This document shows positions 32,731 to 44,344 of a stretch of 64,000 nucleotides of DNA, one piece after another. Location of the stretch: assembly GCA_050084985.1 (NCBI GenBank), contig JBITNC010000001.1, positions 88,846,001 to 88,910,000 of the forward strand, written 5' to 3'. Under the pieces are notes generated by a model that saw only the letters and a program-made list of their open reading frames with translations, did not search any database and had not been told where the DNA came from. Source of the stretch: Nageia nagi (lineage: Eukaryota > Pinophyta). The first letter of the stretch is position 1. Every line of letters begins with the position of its first letter. Made by a program: the position numbers and the translations under genes.

Positions 32731-33096
32731 ATGGCAAATGAGATCCTAGCTCACTTAGGGTACTCTTCAAATGAGGAGGATGTACAAGAAAGAGTACAGA
32801 GTAATACTAGAGAAGTTTCATCCATGGCTAGATAAGCACTACAACTAAGAGATTTGGCCAATGCTTCATTAAAGGAGCATGCCAATAAGTTTGCAAGTGA
32901 ACCTTGTCTATGATCGAAAATGTACAAGAGGAAAAGGGAAGTGGAAGATCAAGCATTTGACATGATATATAAGGAGAAAAATAAGCTCATAACTGAATGA
33001 GAAGTGCTCCTTAAACACATACAAGAGTTAACCAATGAGTTAAAAACTTTGAGGTCACAAGTCACTACTCAAGTTCCTCCCATTCCAAGATTTTAG
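32731..33096 (+). pseudogene. Relic of a 121-codon coiled-coil-like ORF of the pol-less element
   Basis: One frame from ATG 32731 to TAG 33094-33096 reads through with three internal stops (TAA, TGA, TGA). It begins MANEILAHLGYSSNEEDVQE, and its second half is rich in Lys, Glu and Leu with heptad-like spacing (EDQAFDMIYKEKNKLI, HIQELTNELKTLRSQ), ending in TQVPPIPRF. The second half resembles the end of the ORF at 57867-58353 (shared KRK-x-V-x2-QAFD, EK/ER-N-x-L, LK-x-L). A protein kept in two members of a family otherwise lacking pol is probably its own product, perhaps Gag-like or RNA-binding. I do not recognise a named domain. Confidence 0.65.
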
Positions 33097-34165
33097 TAAA
33101 AGAGGAGACTTAGTACTTATTAATAAGGATTGATAACTAAAATCCAGTTGTTAAGCGTTAAGTTAGTTTATATGTTAAACATATAATAAGAAAAATCAAT
33201 TGAATTTCAACCTTGTTATAGGATCTCATGTGCATTAGTGCATTTAATAAGTATGATATGTATATCAATATTGACTTAATGTAATGGATGTTTATATTAC
33301 ATTAAGATAAGCATGTCAAATGATATGTGTATCAATGTATGGATTATTTAATCACATTTTTCTCACTTATTTAATCCTTTATTTAAATGAAATTTCCATA
33401 AGAAGGAGAAATTACTCTTAAATGATGTCAACTTCATATCAAATTGCATACAAAAAGATTGCAATATATATATATATATATATATGAAGATGAAGTTATA
33501 TGAACCCATAGCATCCTTAGTATGGTAAAGTTGTCCTTAAATATTTTAGGATGGTAAAGTTATCCTTGAGAGAGACTAAAGTATGAATTATTGGGAACTC
33601 TTATACATCATTCTACAAGGATCATTTTTTATACTAAGTTATCCACATGAGAATAACTTGTTTATGCACCTTATAGAAAATGAAGGATTGATAAAAATAT
33701 ATCTTGTAACTATTGTTTTTCTTAGAATATTTATGATGACATATAGTATGAATATAGGCTTGTTTAGCATGAATTATAGTATACCATTTGACCATATATG
33801 GATGGTACTGGTTGATTTATATATCATATGTTGAAATGAATGTATGATGCATATAACTAATCTTATTTATGAGCTTCTTGTAGCTTCAGGTGTGTAGGTT
33901 AGCTACTTAAAGTATGTAGGCTCATGGAGGCTTATCATGTATCATAATGTTGAATGACTACTTACATACTATAACCATTTATGGTTGATGATTATTGTGT
34001 TATAAACCATTCATTCAAATGGTTAAGTAGTTGAGCCCTATTTAGAATCTAAAGCATATTACTTCTCAAGATGTCAAGTTCTCATTTTGATTGTATCTCT
34101 TATGGAGGAGAGTTCTCTTACACTTTCTTCTCGTATCTCTACCCCAATATTGCATTAAGTGGGAG
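33097..34165 (+). other. 3' untranslated part of the pol-less element
   Basis: AT-rich. It contains a (TA)n run near 33467-33484 and an open 83-codon frame at 33583-33834 rich in Ile/Leu/Tyr that is probably chance. The last bases, TTGCATTAAGTGGGAG, form the polypurine tract next to the right LTR. Confidence 0.5.
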
Positions 34166-34814
34166 TGTTAGAATTTGTAATGCATTATTGTGTAAATAAC
34201 TTAGGTGTATTGTTCCTAATTAATTAAAAATGAAGGAACATTTACAATACCTAAATTAGAAAAAACATATTTTGTAATATGGAATAATCCATTTATTATG
34301 TGGATTATCCATGTATGAAAATGTTGAGCCCCATCTATATTAGGGGTATATCTACATATGCATGTTGTCCCACATACTTAAAATAGAAGTATGGGCATAT
34401 GTAATAGGTATGGGTAAATATCCTTCCAACTACCATTCTCACCTAATGTGAATCCTATGGACAATGGTATTCCCCTTGTGTAAAAGGGTATACCAAAGTA
34501 GGATTTGAGCCTATAAAAGGAAGGCTAGGTTTGTTGTAAATCACTCACTTTTGTAGAAGCATTGTTATGCTAATAGTTTAGAGATATAGGGATAGAATGA
34601 TTGTAAGAGAGAGTTTATCTTGAGAAGTAATATAGTTAGATTTAAGTGGATGTATTCTCTTAGAGAGGAACCACTATATTTCTTGTGTGTTAATTTGTGA
34701 GATTGCTTACTATTGTGTCCTTTAATAGATTGTTATCTTTAAGAGAGATTAGAGTGTTAATTTTTTGGAGATTGGTACAAAAGAACTTAGTTGTGGAATT
34801 CTTCAATTCCTTCA
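34166..34814 (+). repeat. 3' LTR of the pol-less element
   Basis: Collinear with 27450-28101, with TATAAAA at 34512-34518. It ends TTCA, and CTATC follows at 34815-34819, repeating the left flank. Confidence 0.9.
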
Positions 34815-34829
34815 CTATCGAGTGCACCT

Positions 34830-37820
34830 TATCATGAGGTTTTTTACTTTAATATTGCTACTAATAACCTGTATTAAATTATTATTATTATTATCAATCA
34901 GATATGTTTGATTTATAACATGTGGCCACCATGCACAAATATATCTTATATGATTAATATGTGTATTCTATCGACTAGAATGTCATAAATAGCTTCATTC
35001 ACATATTTGTTTCATTATTACTTGCCATTTCTTATCCATGTAGTGATTTTCTTTGGTTTTATCTTATCTATACCTATACTTTCCTTCTACAAAATCTACT
35101 TTTTGAATATGCTAATATGGTATTATATACATCTACTAGTGCCAATTGCAAAATCTTCTAGAAACCCTCATTTTATTGTATCAATCTACAGAGGGAAATC
35201 CATCGTAAGAATGATGTACTCCCTTATAAATGGGCAGCCGATGTTGATTTATGGACCTCATCTATATGAATGTTATTATCTTCAAAAGTCAACTACTAGA
35301 TCAAATATTGGATTCCTGCAATGAGGTACTCTTTTGTTTCCATTTTGAAGCTCAAGATATCATAAGTTCTCTTTTTCCATTGAACCAAAGGACATTGAAT
35401 GCTTGACTCCTTTACCATGATATGGATTGCATATATAGATGGGGAATTAATTCCATACTTCTATAAAGAAGAATTGGAACTTTTAAATAATCACTTTGAT
35501 ATTGATATGAACCCTATTCTATCTTAACAACTTCTCAACCAGGTAAAAATATTTTTGTAATTTTTCTAATATATTTAATTATGTTTTTTTCATTTATTTT
35601 ACTTTTTTGGCCCCTTATGTTTGTTTTTCAAGTGGCTCAAAAAAGTACAATTGAGCACAGAAAGTCCATACTATTCAAAATGAATTTTTTCAAGAAGTAG
35701 TGGAATTCATCTCGCAAGGAAGATTATTGATATGCCTATTTAGGGTAAATGGCCCAAAACTTGTTGGGTAAAAAATTCAAGTGTTGTAGCCACATATCAA
35801 ATAAGCTTAAACTTCAATTGAAAATAGAAAGAAAATGAAGAAGAAAATACTTTTATTTCTATGGAAGAAACTACTTGTTAGCTTTGTATTATAAAAGTTT
35901 ATTTCAAATTACAAATGATTTATCTATTCATCCACCAACATGCAATGCTTCTTTAATTATGCAATATACCATGATTACTAGGGAAACTAAGGTAAAATTA
36001 TTGACTTAAATAACTTTAAATAATAGGTGTGATGGGTTTGATTATACTAAAATTACATTTGTTTATATTGTAGCAGAGTGTAGCTTGGGTAAACAAGCAA
36101 CACTAGGTAAGGAAAAGATCCCATTTATCAGAAGAATATGGAGAAATAGATCCCCAACCTAAATTTCAAATAGTAGAGGATGATAGTGATTTTTATTATG
36201 AGGAGTATCAAACACCCACTCCACCTATGAAAAAATAAAAAATGATTGACTAGTTGAAAACACATACTACCCCTAAAAAGACTTTAACTTAGAGTATGTT
36301 TTTAATGTTTAATGAATTATGTATTGTTGAATGTATTAATTTCTATTTAATGATATTAAGTGAATATTTTAATAATTTTTAAAATAGAAGGTCATGGTTG
36401 AAACACTAGGCACCCTCCATCCACTCATATAATTTTCTTTTGAAAATGATTTTTAAAATTTGTAATTTATTGTATTCTTAACGGTTCTCCTTTATTTGTA
36501 GCTTCTCAAATATTATCATCTGGAAGTAGAAAATATATTCCTCTAATGGAGAAACCCCAACCTTCTCTGTAACCCTGACTTTCTCAACAACATCAACCTC
36601 CTTTGTTATCACATGAGCAACCTCCTATTTAGAGTGTCAAACCAAATGAGTCAGATAGACCATGTGTCCTATCTATTCATAATGAGCATAAAGATAAATT
36701 ATTTCCCTTATTTCTTGTTGAAATGACCCAAATTTATAGAACTACGAGGCTTTCAAAGTAATTAAAAGGTTTAGAAAAATACCTTAATGATGAGGAGGTA
36801 ATGAAGGCCTTCAATCCTAGATAGTTTATGGAAAATAAGGTATTAGAGCCTACAATAGAAATAGAAGATACACATCTTATCCTTAAGCCTCTAGATTTTT
36901 CTATCAATAATTTGGAAGCAAATTAATCTAAAGTTGATTTTGGGAAAGTTTATGAGCATTTATAGGCTTTTAATGTTTGGGATTTTCAAGTTAAGGTCAT
37001 GATCAAGGAGGTTAAGGTGTATTCCGAAAAGAGGACACAACATGAAGAAATATTTTTGAATTTGGAGATAGAACCAAAAAAGTTGAGTCTTTGTTAAAGG
37101 TTACACAGACAAGTACTATAAGAGTTTATTCCCCATATGAAGAAAATCTTTTGAAAGTGATTTTAATCATCTTAAATATTTGAATATCAAGGCTCTGACA
37201 TATTACAATAAATGGACATAGGATCAAAATGAGGTTGAAATTGCTAAAAGTGAATTGGAGGTTACAAAGGTATGTGATACTAATTTTTTTGCCTTTCTAT
37301 TGAATTTATAGATTTTTAATTGTACATTATTTTTTCACTTCTTTTTGCTTTTCTTTTTAGGAAAAATATGAAATTTTAAATTCTTCAGTAAGACTTTCTA
37401 AGCTTTATATGGGTGATGCAATCAAACATTTGGTAGGAGCTACAAATTTGAAGAAGAAGGATGATGAACTAAGGAAGCATAAATAAGTACTTCAAAGTGT
37501 TGATAGAGCTTAGGGATTAGATGTGCAGGATATTTTGAAACATTAGATAGTGTTAATTGCATAAAATAAGCATTAAAGGAGCCAAATAAATTGAAACTTG
37601 CAGGAAGGATAAAAAATAAGATTATAATTAGTTGCTCATGGTTATTTGGATATGCAATAATTAAAACAAGTTTCTAATGCTCTTATTCTTAGTGATCCTA
37701 CCGCTATTAGTGATGCTCCTATTGTTACCAATGTGCTTACTATTACTCAAAATCCTCATATTGTTAGTGGCGAAATACATAATTTTGAACATGAAGCTTC
37801 TTAAGCTATTGTAACTATTT
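34830..37820 (+). pseudogene. Relic of a large non-pol retroelement ORF (related in type to the extra ORF at 45934-49403)
   Basis: Plus-strand frames with frequent TAG/TAA at Gln positions span this region. 35007-35324 is an open 105-codon stretch whose start resembles the HIYNYY-to-LAI region of the minus-strand extra ORF at about 48900. 36090-36240 holds an acidic segment (QIVEDDSDFYYEEYQTPTPP), followed near 36560-36900 by a Pro/Ser-rich then globular segment. 37190-37640 is Lys/Glu/Leu-rich, coiled-coil-like. The order globular, acidic, Pro-rich, coiled coil is the same as in the extra ORF of the 44345-52814 element, though pairwise similarity is weak. It lies upstream of the gag at 39.7 kb on the same strand. 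No enzyme motif was seen. Confidence 0.45.
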
Positions 37821-39700
37821 TCTAGGGAGCCTATTGGGATTATGTAAACTATTTTCTATTCTATTTTTTGAAAGTAATGATAACTACTTTTTTTGTAACT
37901 ATTGACTATTTCTTAGAACTAATTGTATATAGTTAACACCATTTTGTATACTGCTAGTCTATTTTGCATATAATTAAAAAATATTTTCTAATACATTATC
38001 AAAATATCATTTTGTGAGGAGCATTTTAATTACATGAATGTATCCTTTTCATTCAATAGTAGCTAAATTGTAAAAAATATTTATTCATTGCTACAATAAA
38101 TCAATTTTCAAACAAATTCTATCATATAAGTTGAGTATTAATTAGCAAAAACTAAACTATGAGTTTGTGACATAATTAACTAATAGTAACTGTATATCCA
38201 TACATATTTTTCCAAAGAAATAAGTACATTTTGGTATGGGTATACTCTTTTTTGCAACCTTACTGTTGTTGGAACAACAATACTTAGTCAATTTTAGACA
38301 TTTATTTTGATGTTTAATTTTGGTGAAAGTTTGATAGTTTTGGCATGCACATGTTCCACTATACAGGTGGTAGAATCAGTAAGGGAGAGGACTTAGCCGA
38401 TTTCAAGGCATTTTCACAATGTTCAATTTTGGCAAAAGTCTAATAGTTTTTTAGGCATGAACATCACCAAAGTGGAAACAAAGTTAGTAAAATATCACAC
38501 TTAGCCATTTTCTCATGTCTTATGAAGAATTTAATTTTTGTGAACCTTCAACAAAGCGAAGAGGACTATTTTTCATTGGAACAATGAAAAACTCTTTCAA
38601 GGTATCTACATCAAATCAAGGCCTTGCCTTAAGTGACTTGAGCACAGAGTAAGAAAAATTTCATATGTATATAATCTCACATATTCCAATTTTGGATATT
38701 TAGGTTCCAACTACATAGATTCAAGAAGAAATAGAGAAGTATATCATAAGAGGTCTTTTTGTTCAAGTATTTGGTTCTTACAAGTATGTCAAAATGCAAG
38801 TACCTGCAAATAGCATTATACATCTGGTAAAATGTATTTTCTTTCCAAGAAGACATTTCAATTGCTAGATTCAAGTTTCAAGCTTTGGATACATCAAAGG
38901 CATCAAAATGCATAGGTAATTATTCTATAAGATTAAATATTTGGATCTAAGTTGTAAATTATATCAGGATCAAATCTGATATAAAATTAGTTATAGATAT
39001 TTTCATATGCTAGAGTTTGTTAGGAGTTAATTATTGTAAATTCCTTGGCATACAAACTATAAGTAGTGGTATTATTAAGAATAAATTGATCAAATATAGT
39101 AGATATTACCCTTGTTTTGTACTTGTGTCAAATGATAATAGAATATAATATGCTTCTTGATCTCTTAGCTATGATCTATTTTTTGTTATTCTTAAATGGT
39201 TGTGTAATATACCTATTTATACTTCATGTATTGTGAGAGATAATTAGTAGCTAATATGTATCTATAAAGCACTTGTACTTTGTTATTTCTTGGAGTGTCA
39301 TGCTTAATTTGATGGCTATAATATCAAACTATTTGATCAGCTCAAATTCTACTTTAATGAATGCCTAAGATGGTTTAGATTTATTTGATTTACTTATTTG
39401 TACTCATTAGCATGGTAGTTTAGATTTACTTCTATTTAGCAAGTTTATTTCCCACATAATTTGCTTTTGTAATTTGTATTTACTTAGTCTGACCAAGAAA
39501 GGAGCTAGCCTTCTTTAGAGATCAATTTCTAGTAGTAGAAATTATATCAACAGAATTATAATATTTGACTTTGATACATGAGATCATGTATTACCACATT
39601 TTAATCAATAGTATTATAATTTTTTCTAGCAAGGTTGATGGTATGATCTCCTACCTTGTTCATATTATGCATTGTATTTGTATCATGATGGTAACTCTAG
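37821..39700. other. Gene-free stretch between ORF relic and gag, possible LTR
   Basis: No frame with protein character. The length (about 1.9 kb) would hold a long LTR such as the 1.48 kb LTR of the nearby element, lying exactly between the 3'-type ORF relic and a gag start. I could not align it to that LTR and found no clear TG...CA ends or primer site, so this is an inference only. Two TTTTGGCATG/TTTTAGGCATG repeats (38340 and 38452) were seen. Confidence 0.3.
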
Positions 39701-41250
39701 TTGGATGAAACCTAATCTTTCTTGATAAAGATTTGAATTTTAAGATTAGATCCTTCAAGATCCACTTCTTTCATATTTTGTTGATTATGAGAACAAGATC
39801 TTAGACTAGGAAAGCCAAAGAGTTCCCTAGCACTATAAGTCCCCCAAGATCTATTAAAACCCTAATTAGAAAATCCAATTCTCTCACATATCTAACTCAT
39901 ATTTTAAATTCCATTGCATTAAATTCAATTTCACCTTTCAATCAAAGGAATATAATTAATCAACCTATTTAAATAACTTAGCAAGTCACACCTCATGTTT
40001 ATCCAAAATGGAACTCTTCTAAAGCTCTTCAAATATCAAATGCTCATGATGCAAGCTGCTATATATTTGCAACATTGGGATGGTTATGAAAAGATCACTT
40101 ATGAACACTATCAATACATTATGAATATGGAGAAGGAACATAATATACTACATGAATACATGATGCTTAGATTACTTTTTATGTCTCTCTCCAACAAATT
40201 TATGTACTAGTATCGAATGCTTTTGACTAAGTCCATATCCACATGAGATCAGCTTATAGAACCCATGATTTTGGAATTTAACAAGGTTGATGATCCTTAC
40301 TCTTTGATGTCTCAATTTATTATTATTAAAAGAGATCCTATGGAGAATATATCTAACTTTAACCTTAAATTTGCTAAATCTTGGGCTAGAGTCCCCTTAT
40401 CTATGAGATCACACTTCCATGGATTTAATATTTTATCTCAAAGCTTTTACTCTTGATCTAGCTGCTAGGATCTAGATGATTAGTCCTCAATAATCTCCTA
40501 AAATCTATAAAGCTACTTTACAAGCTGAAGTTTCCCTCATTCCAGTGAGAAATCTTCCCTTCAAGGTATTTACAGCTATTATATATGCACCCTCTTCTTC
40601 CATGCAACCTCCCATGCAAAATTACCCTCCCCTACCTAAAGCTTAGGCACCTTAGTTACAAATACTGATATGGTAACGTCAACTTGCTTTACTTGCTTTG
40701 TAATCACAACTTACTTTACCTATTTTTATTCCATAATTAACACTTCCTACACCTACTTCTAGTAGCAATGTGCAGCAGTAAGAAAATACCAACCAAATGA
40801 AGATTGTTGAATTGAAATTTTTGGTGAGGACTCTATCTAACCAAAGGATAGTTGAACAAAGAGCATCTCAAATGAGAGATTACTATGACCATAGTAATTA
40901 TGTAGGATAGTAGATAAGGTATCCCTTGCCTTCCAAAGATCAACCACCATAGTAAAGGGAACCCCCTTGATCTAATAGAGTTTATATGTCTCCTAAGGTA
41001 TATAATCCTCCACCTAATCAAGATTGGTGTAGGGCTTGTAACAACCCTCATATTCAAAATTCTTATCCCATATATCAACATCAGATGAGGTTAGTAGCTG
41101 ATGGAGGGGTTGACACTAGTTATTATATATCTAAAGCAACATTAGAAGCCAATTTCATAATTTTTCTAGAATCTTCCAATAGAGAGATTGAAACTAAGTC
41201 TATATCCAAATAGTTTCCATCCCAAAGGTAGATTCAATCTCACCCTATTA
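39700..41250 (+). pseudogene. Gag relic of the Tat-like element
   Basis: Blocks in order: VYPKWNSSKALQISNAHDAS (about 40000); KITYEHYQYIMNMEKEHNIL (40098); ILEFNKVDDPYSLMSQF and NISNFNLKFAKSWARVP (40265-40456), the capsid-like Gag core; and a C-terminal zinc-knuckle-like WCRACNNPHIQNSYPIYQHQ (41027), in which the second pair has Ser in place of a Cys. Each block has a counterpart in the minus-strand Gag at 49943-51168, the core with roughly half the residues identical. Gag packages the element RNA. The frame is broken throughout. Confidence 0.75.
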
Positions 41251-41659
41251 ATCCCAATTAATCACCATCAATTTTATATAACAAGTTACCATCAAAAAGG
41301 CCTCTAGTAAAATCTACTTCCATGGAAAAGAAATTTTGAAAAAGCAAGTTCTAAGAAAATAGTGAGTTGATCAACCTTATACTTCCTTAGAGGTACAAGA
41401 AAGGGAGAAACCTAGATACCTATCTCTAATAAGGGACCAGAGGGAATAAGCAAGTTAATCCTATAAAATAAAATATCAAGATGAAAGTTCTTCTTGCATT
41501 TCTCCATACAACAATATGGATGAGTTGAAAAGCATACCATCAAGTGCATCACTCTTTGATGCTTTTTATATTCTTGTATAGATCAACCTATTGAAGGTAG
41601 CACTCATGATTCATACAAAAGGAGATGATAGCTAGAATTACAATTTAGATGCAACTGCA

Positions 41660-42240
41660 AAGTTTCTAGGTATGGGTAAAAATAAACCTTCTCCTTTCTA
41701 TATTTCTCTTGAATTAAAAGGACACATTGTCCATAACTGCATGATAGATTCAATGGAAATCATGATTGTAATGCCATATAAGGTGTCTAGTGTCATAAGA
41801 TTAACCTACACTAGATACTCCCCTAGAATTATACAATTGGATGGTATGAATATCAAAACCATTGGTGTAGTAAAAGATGTCTTAATGAAGCTTTACAAAT
41901 ATTCTAGAGTCTCAATCATCTAGGATGTCATAGTTGTAGACCTTCCCCCTATGTTTGGTGTGTGTCTTTCAAGAGAGTTTACATTCAAATTTGGAGGGTA
42001 CCTACCTATGGATTATTTCCATATAACTATTTCTTTGAATAATAGAATATTTAAGGTTTTCAATGAACCTGCTACTAGGTTTCTCATTGAAAAATTTCCT
42101 CAGGTAAACTTGATATGCAATCAGGATTTGTTAACTAATGCTACTAAAATGGAATTAGATTCTATAAATTTAGTTATTAAACTCATGATCAAATATATTG
42201 AGAGTAAAGGCATGGGAAACTACATAATTCTTGAATAGAT
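41660..42240 (+). pseudogene. Aspartic-protease-region relic of the Tat-like element
   Basis: The open frames 41672-41923 and 41951-42238 give a retropepsin-like stretch (LKGHIVHNCMIDSMEIMIVM, where the family has Asp-Ser-Gly/Ala-Ala-x-N-x-M-P; Asp-Ser is retained), followed by a beta-rich continuation and a conserved LPPMFGVCLSREFTFKFGGY block that in such elements precedes the next enzyme. Decayed, with one shift between the two frames. Confidence 0.6.
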
Positions 42241-42284
42241 AACTAATCTTTCAACCCTCACCCTTTAGGAACTAAGAGAATAAG

Positions 42285-42720
42285 AGTTATGGATAATGCA
42301 CTTTGATGGAGCAAAATAAAATAATGGTGTTGGTACTAGGGTTATCTTGAGGTTTTCATCCAACAAAACAAAGAGATACTCCTTTCATCTAATCATGAGT
42401 TGCACAAATAATGCAACATAATAAAAATCCTATGCTTAGGGCTAGAATAACCAAACAAAGTGAAGATAAAATGTTTAACCATTTTTGTTGATTTATAACT
42501 AGTTATCAACCAAGTGACCAATAGATGTTCAAAAAAGCATCATTATCTTAAAAAATACATAAATAGAGTATGAGATTTATTAGATAGTTTAAATTCTCTT
42601 AAATTTACAATAGTCCTTAGGGATAAAAATAGTTAAGTTGATGCCTTAACTCATAAAGGATCAAATTTTCATCCTACTCATAATTGGTTAAGGAGAAAAG
42701 GCATTCAACTTATTTTCAAG
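42285..42720 (+). pseudogene. RNase H-like segment lying between protease and RT
   Basis: The frame begins with MHFDGAK and an NGVGTRVIL-like stretch, then SFHLIMSCTNNAT, matching the first strands of the plant-acquired (archaeal-type) RNase H of Tat elements (family FDGA-x2-x-NGxGxGxVL, then CTNNxAEYEAL). The AEYEAL part has decayed into stops. VDALTHKG near 42630 would be the domain end. In best-known Tat elements this extra RNase H lies after RT-RNase H; here it lies before RT. In a live element it would help remove RNA or primers. Confidence 0.6.
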
Positions 42721-43079
42721 CCTTATGTTCTAGAAAATGACTATTTCAAGTAAGTATTTTATAATAATAAAGACATAAATGCTTTCTTGGATACTCAACT
42801 AATATGTTCAAATAGCCAAGAGTTACTTGCTGAGGCATTCAGATAAGAAGATGTGTTACAATTTAGAAATAGTACTTTGCCAAAAGGTATTATTGCATTT
42901 GAAAATATTTTTAACAGAGATGATTTGTTGATAAGAGAAAATATTTTAGCTTCTCCCAAGAAATTTAAGGAGTTATAAATAGCTTCAACAAAGTTCTAAA
43001 AATTGGTATAAGCAACTCATTAAAAGATATTCTAGAGATAGTTGAAATCATGAAGGATTTTGTTGGTATCATGGCCTGG

Positions 43080-43870
43080 AGCTATGATGACTTGAAGGTG
43101 TTCAATAGAGATGCTATTCAACACACCATTGAGTTGAAGGAAGGGTTAATTCCTTTTTAGTAGAAATAAATTCTAGTAAATCCTAATATTAAGGTGATAA
43201 TACAATAGGAGATTCAAAAGTTGTTTTAGGAAAAGATCATATATCCCGTCAAGTATTCTACTTGAGTGGCTAATCTAGTACCATTTAGGAAGAAGAATGG
43301 AGATATTAGGTTGTGTGTGGATTTTATAATCTTAATAGAGCCTCACTTAAATATAATTACCGTTTTCCTCTAATAAAATAAATTCTACATATTATTGCAA
43401 GATTTGAATGCTTCTCTTTTCTTGATAGATTCTCTAGTTATAACAAGATCTAGGTAAAGGATAAAGACTAGCATCAAACCGCATTCACTACAAAGTGAGG
43501 TACATTTTCTTTCCAATGAATGCCATTGGTCTATCCAATGCTGAGGAAACATTTCAAGGATAATGGAATATGCATTCAGGGAGTTAATGAACAAATCTAT
43601 TTTGGTATATTTAGATGATATTATAGGTTTTTCAAAAAAGAAGAATGATCACTTGTAGCATATTCAAAAAACTTTCATGAAGTGCCAAGAATTCATAATT
43701 TCACTAAATTCAAAGAAATCTATTTTTTTTGTGGATCAAGGAAAGTTACTAGGACATGTAATCTCAAAAAATAGATTCTCCATTAATTCAAAGAGGGTGG
43801 AAGCCATTTCCAAGCTTTCCATTCCATTTAACATCAAGAAGCTATAAGCCTTTTTGAGTTGAATCAATTT
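43080..43870 (+). pseudogene. Reverse transcriptase relic of the Tat-like element
   Basis: Blocks in order: DLKVFNRDAIQHTIELKEG (43095-43150), the usual lead-in to gypsy RT; LVPFRKKNGDIRLCVDF (about 43274-43325); KSILVYLDDIIGFSK with the catalytic YLDD at 43608-43619; LGHVISKNRFSINSKRVEAI; and INFVRRFIQDFTKIIN at the RT/RNase H junction. In-frame stops replace several Gln/Trp codons. The order of blocks is intact. Confidence 0.85.
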
Positions 43871-44344
43871 TGTGAGAAGGTTCATTCAAGATTTTACTAA
43901 AATTATTAACCTATAATAGAACTATTCAAAGATAATGTTCCTTTCAAGTGGACACCAGAGTGAGTGATGGCTTTTGAATAGATAAAATTTGTTACTATGT
44001 CCATTTTGATCTTAAGTAATCTAGATTTTTCAAGGGAATTTGTCTTCTATGCATATGGAGAAAAAAAAAAAAGCATTATTGCAGTTCTAACATAAAAAGA
44101 AGACAATCATGATGAATATCCCATAGAATTATTTAGCCAAACCTTTCATATATCTAAGGATAGCTATGCATTTATTAAGAAATAAGTGTTCACTATTATG
44201 AAATCCCTTAACAAGCTCAAGCACTACATTTATCATAACAAGATCATAGTGCTCACCATCCACCCAAATGTTTAGAGATATATTATGCAAGGTGAGATGG
44301 ATTCTAACAAAGCTAGATGGATTACCAAGATTCTATAATATAAT
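43871..44344 (+). pseudogene. RNase H relic of the Tat-like element, left part
   Basis: The segment reads NVPFKWTPE, then YPIELFSQTFHISKDSYAF (family YPISFFSRxLxxAExNY), KSLNKLKHYIYHNKIIVLT and ARWITKIL, where the insertion at 44345 interrupts it. It continues at 52820 with NVEIYPTKFVKDRTLC. Both the target duplication and the protein continuity support the split. Confidence 0.8.

Larger units (their letters stand above)
27450..34814 (+). mobile_element. Complete non-autonomous LTR retrotransposon lacking pol, TSD CTATC
   Basis: LTRs of 652 bp (27450-28101) and 649 bp (34166-34814) start TGTTAG and end TTCA, and are flanked by CTATC at 27445-27449 and 34815-34819. A primer site TGGTATCATAGCC (initiator-Met tRNA type, two bases after the LTR) and a polypurine stretch AAGTGGGAG just before the right LTR complete the structure. 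The 6.1 kb interior holds no protease, RT, RNase H or integrase. It has a GC-rich minisatellite leader, tandem repeats and one small ORF relic. It must have moved with enzymes from another element, like large retrotransposon derivatives (LARDs). The LTRs differ by roughly 8-10% by eye. Confidence 0.9.

Noticed and set aside
35007-35324. Hydrophobic 105-codon frame as a membrane protein gene
   Set aside because: Its neighbours on the same strand and its resemblance to a segment of the retroelement extra ORF make it part of that relic; the hydrophobicity follows from the AT-rich codons.
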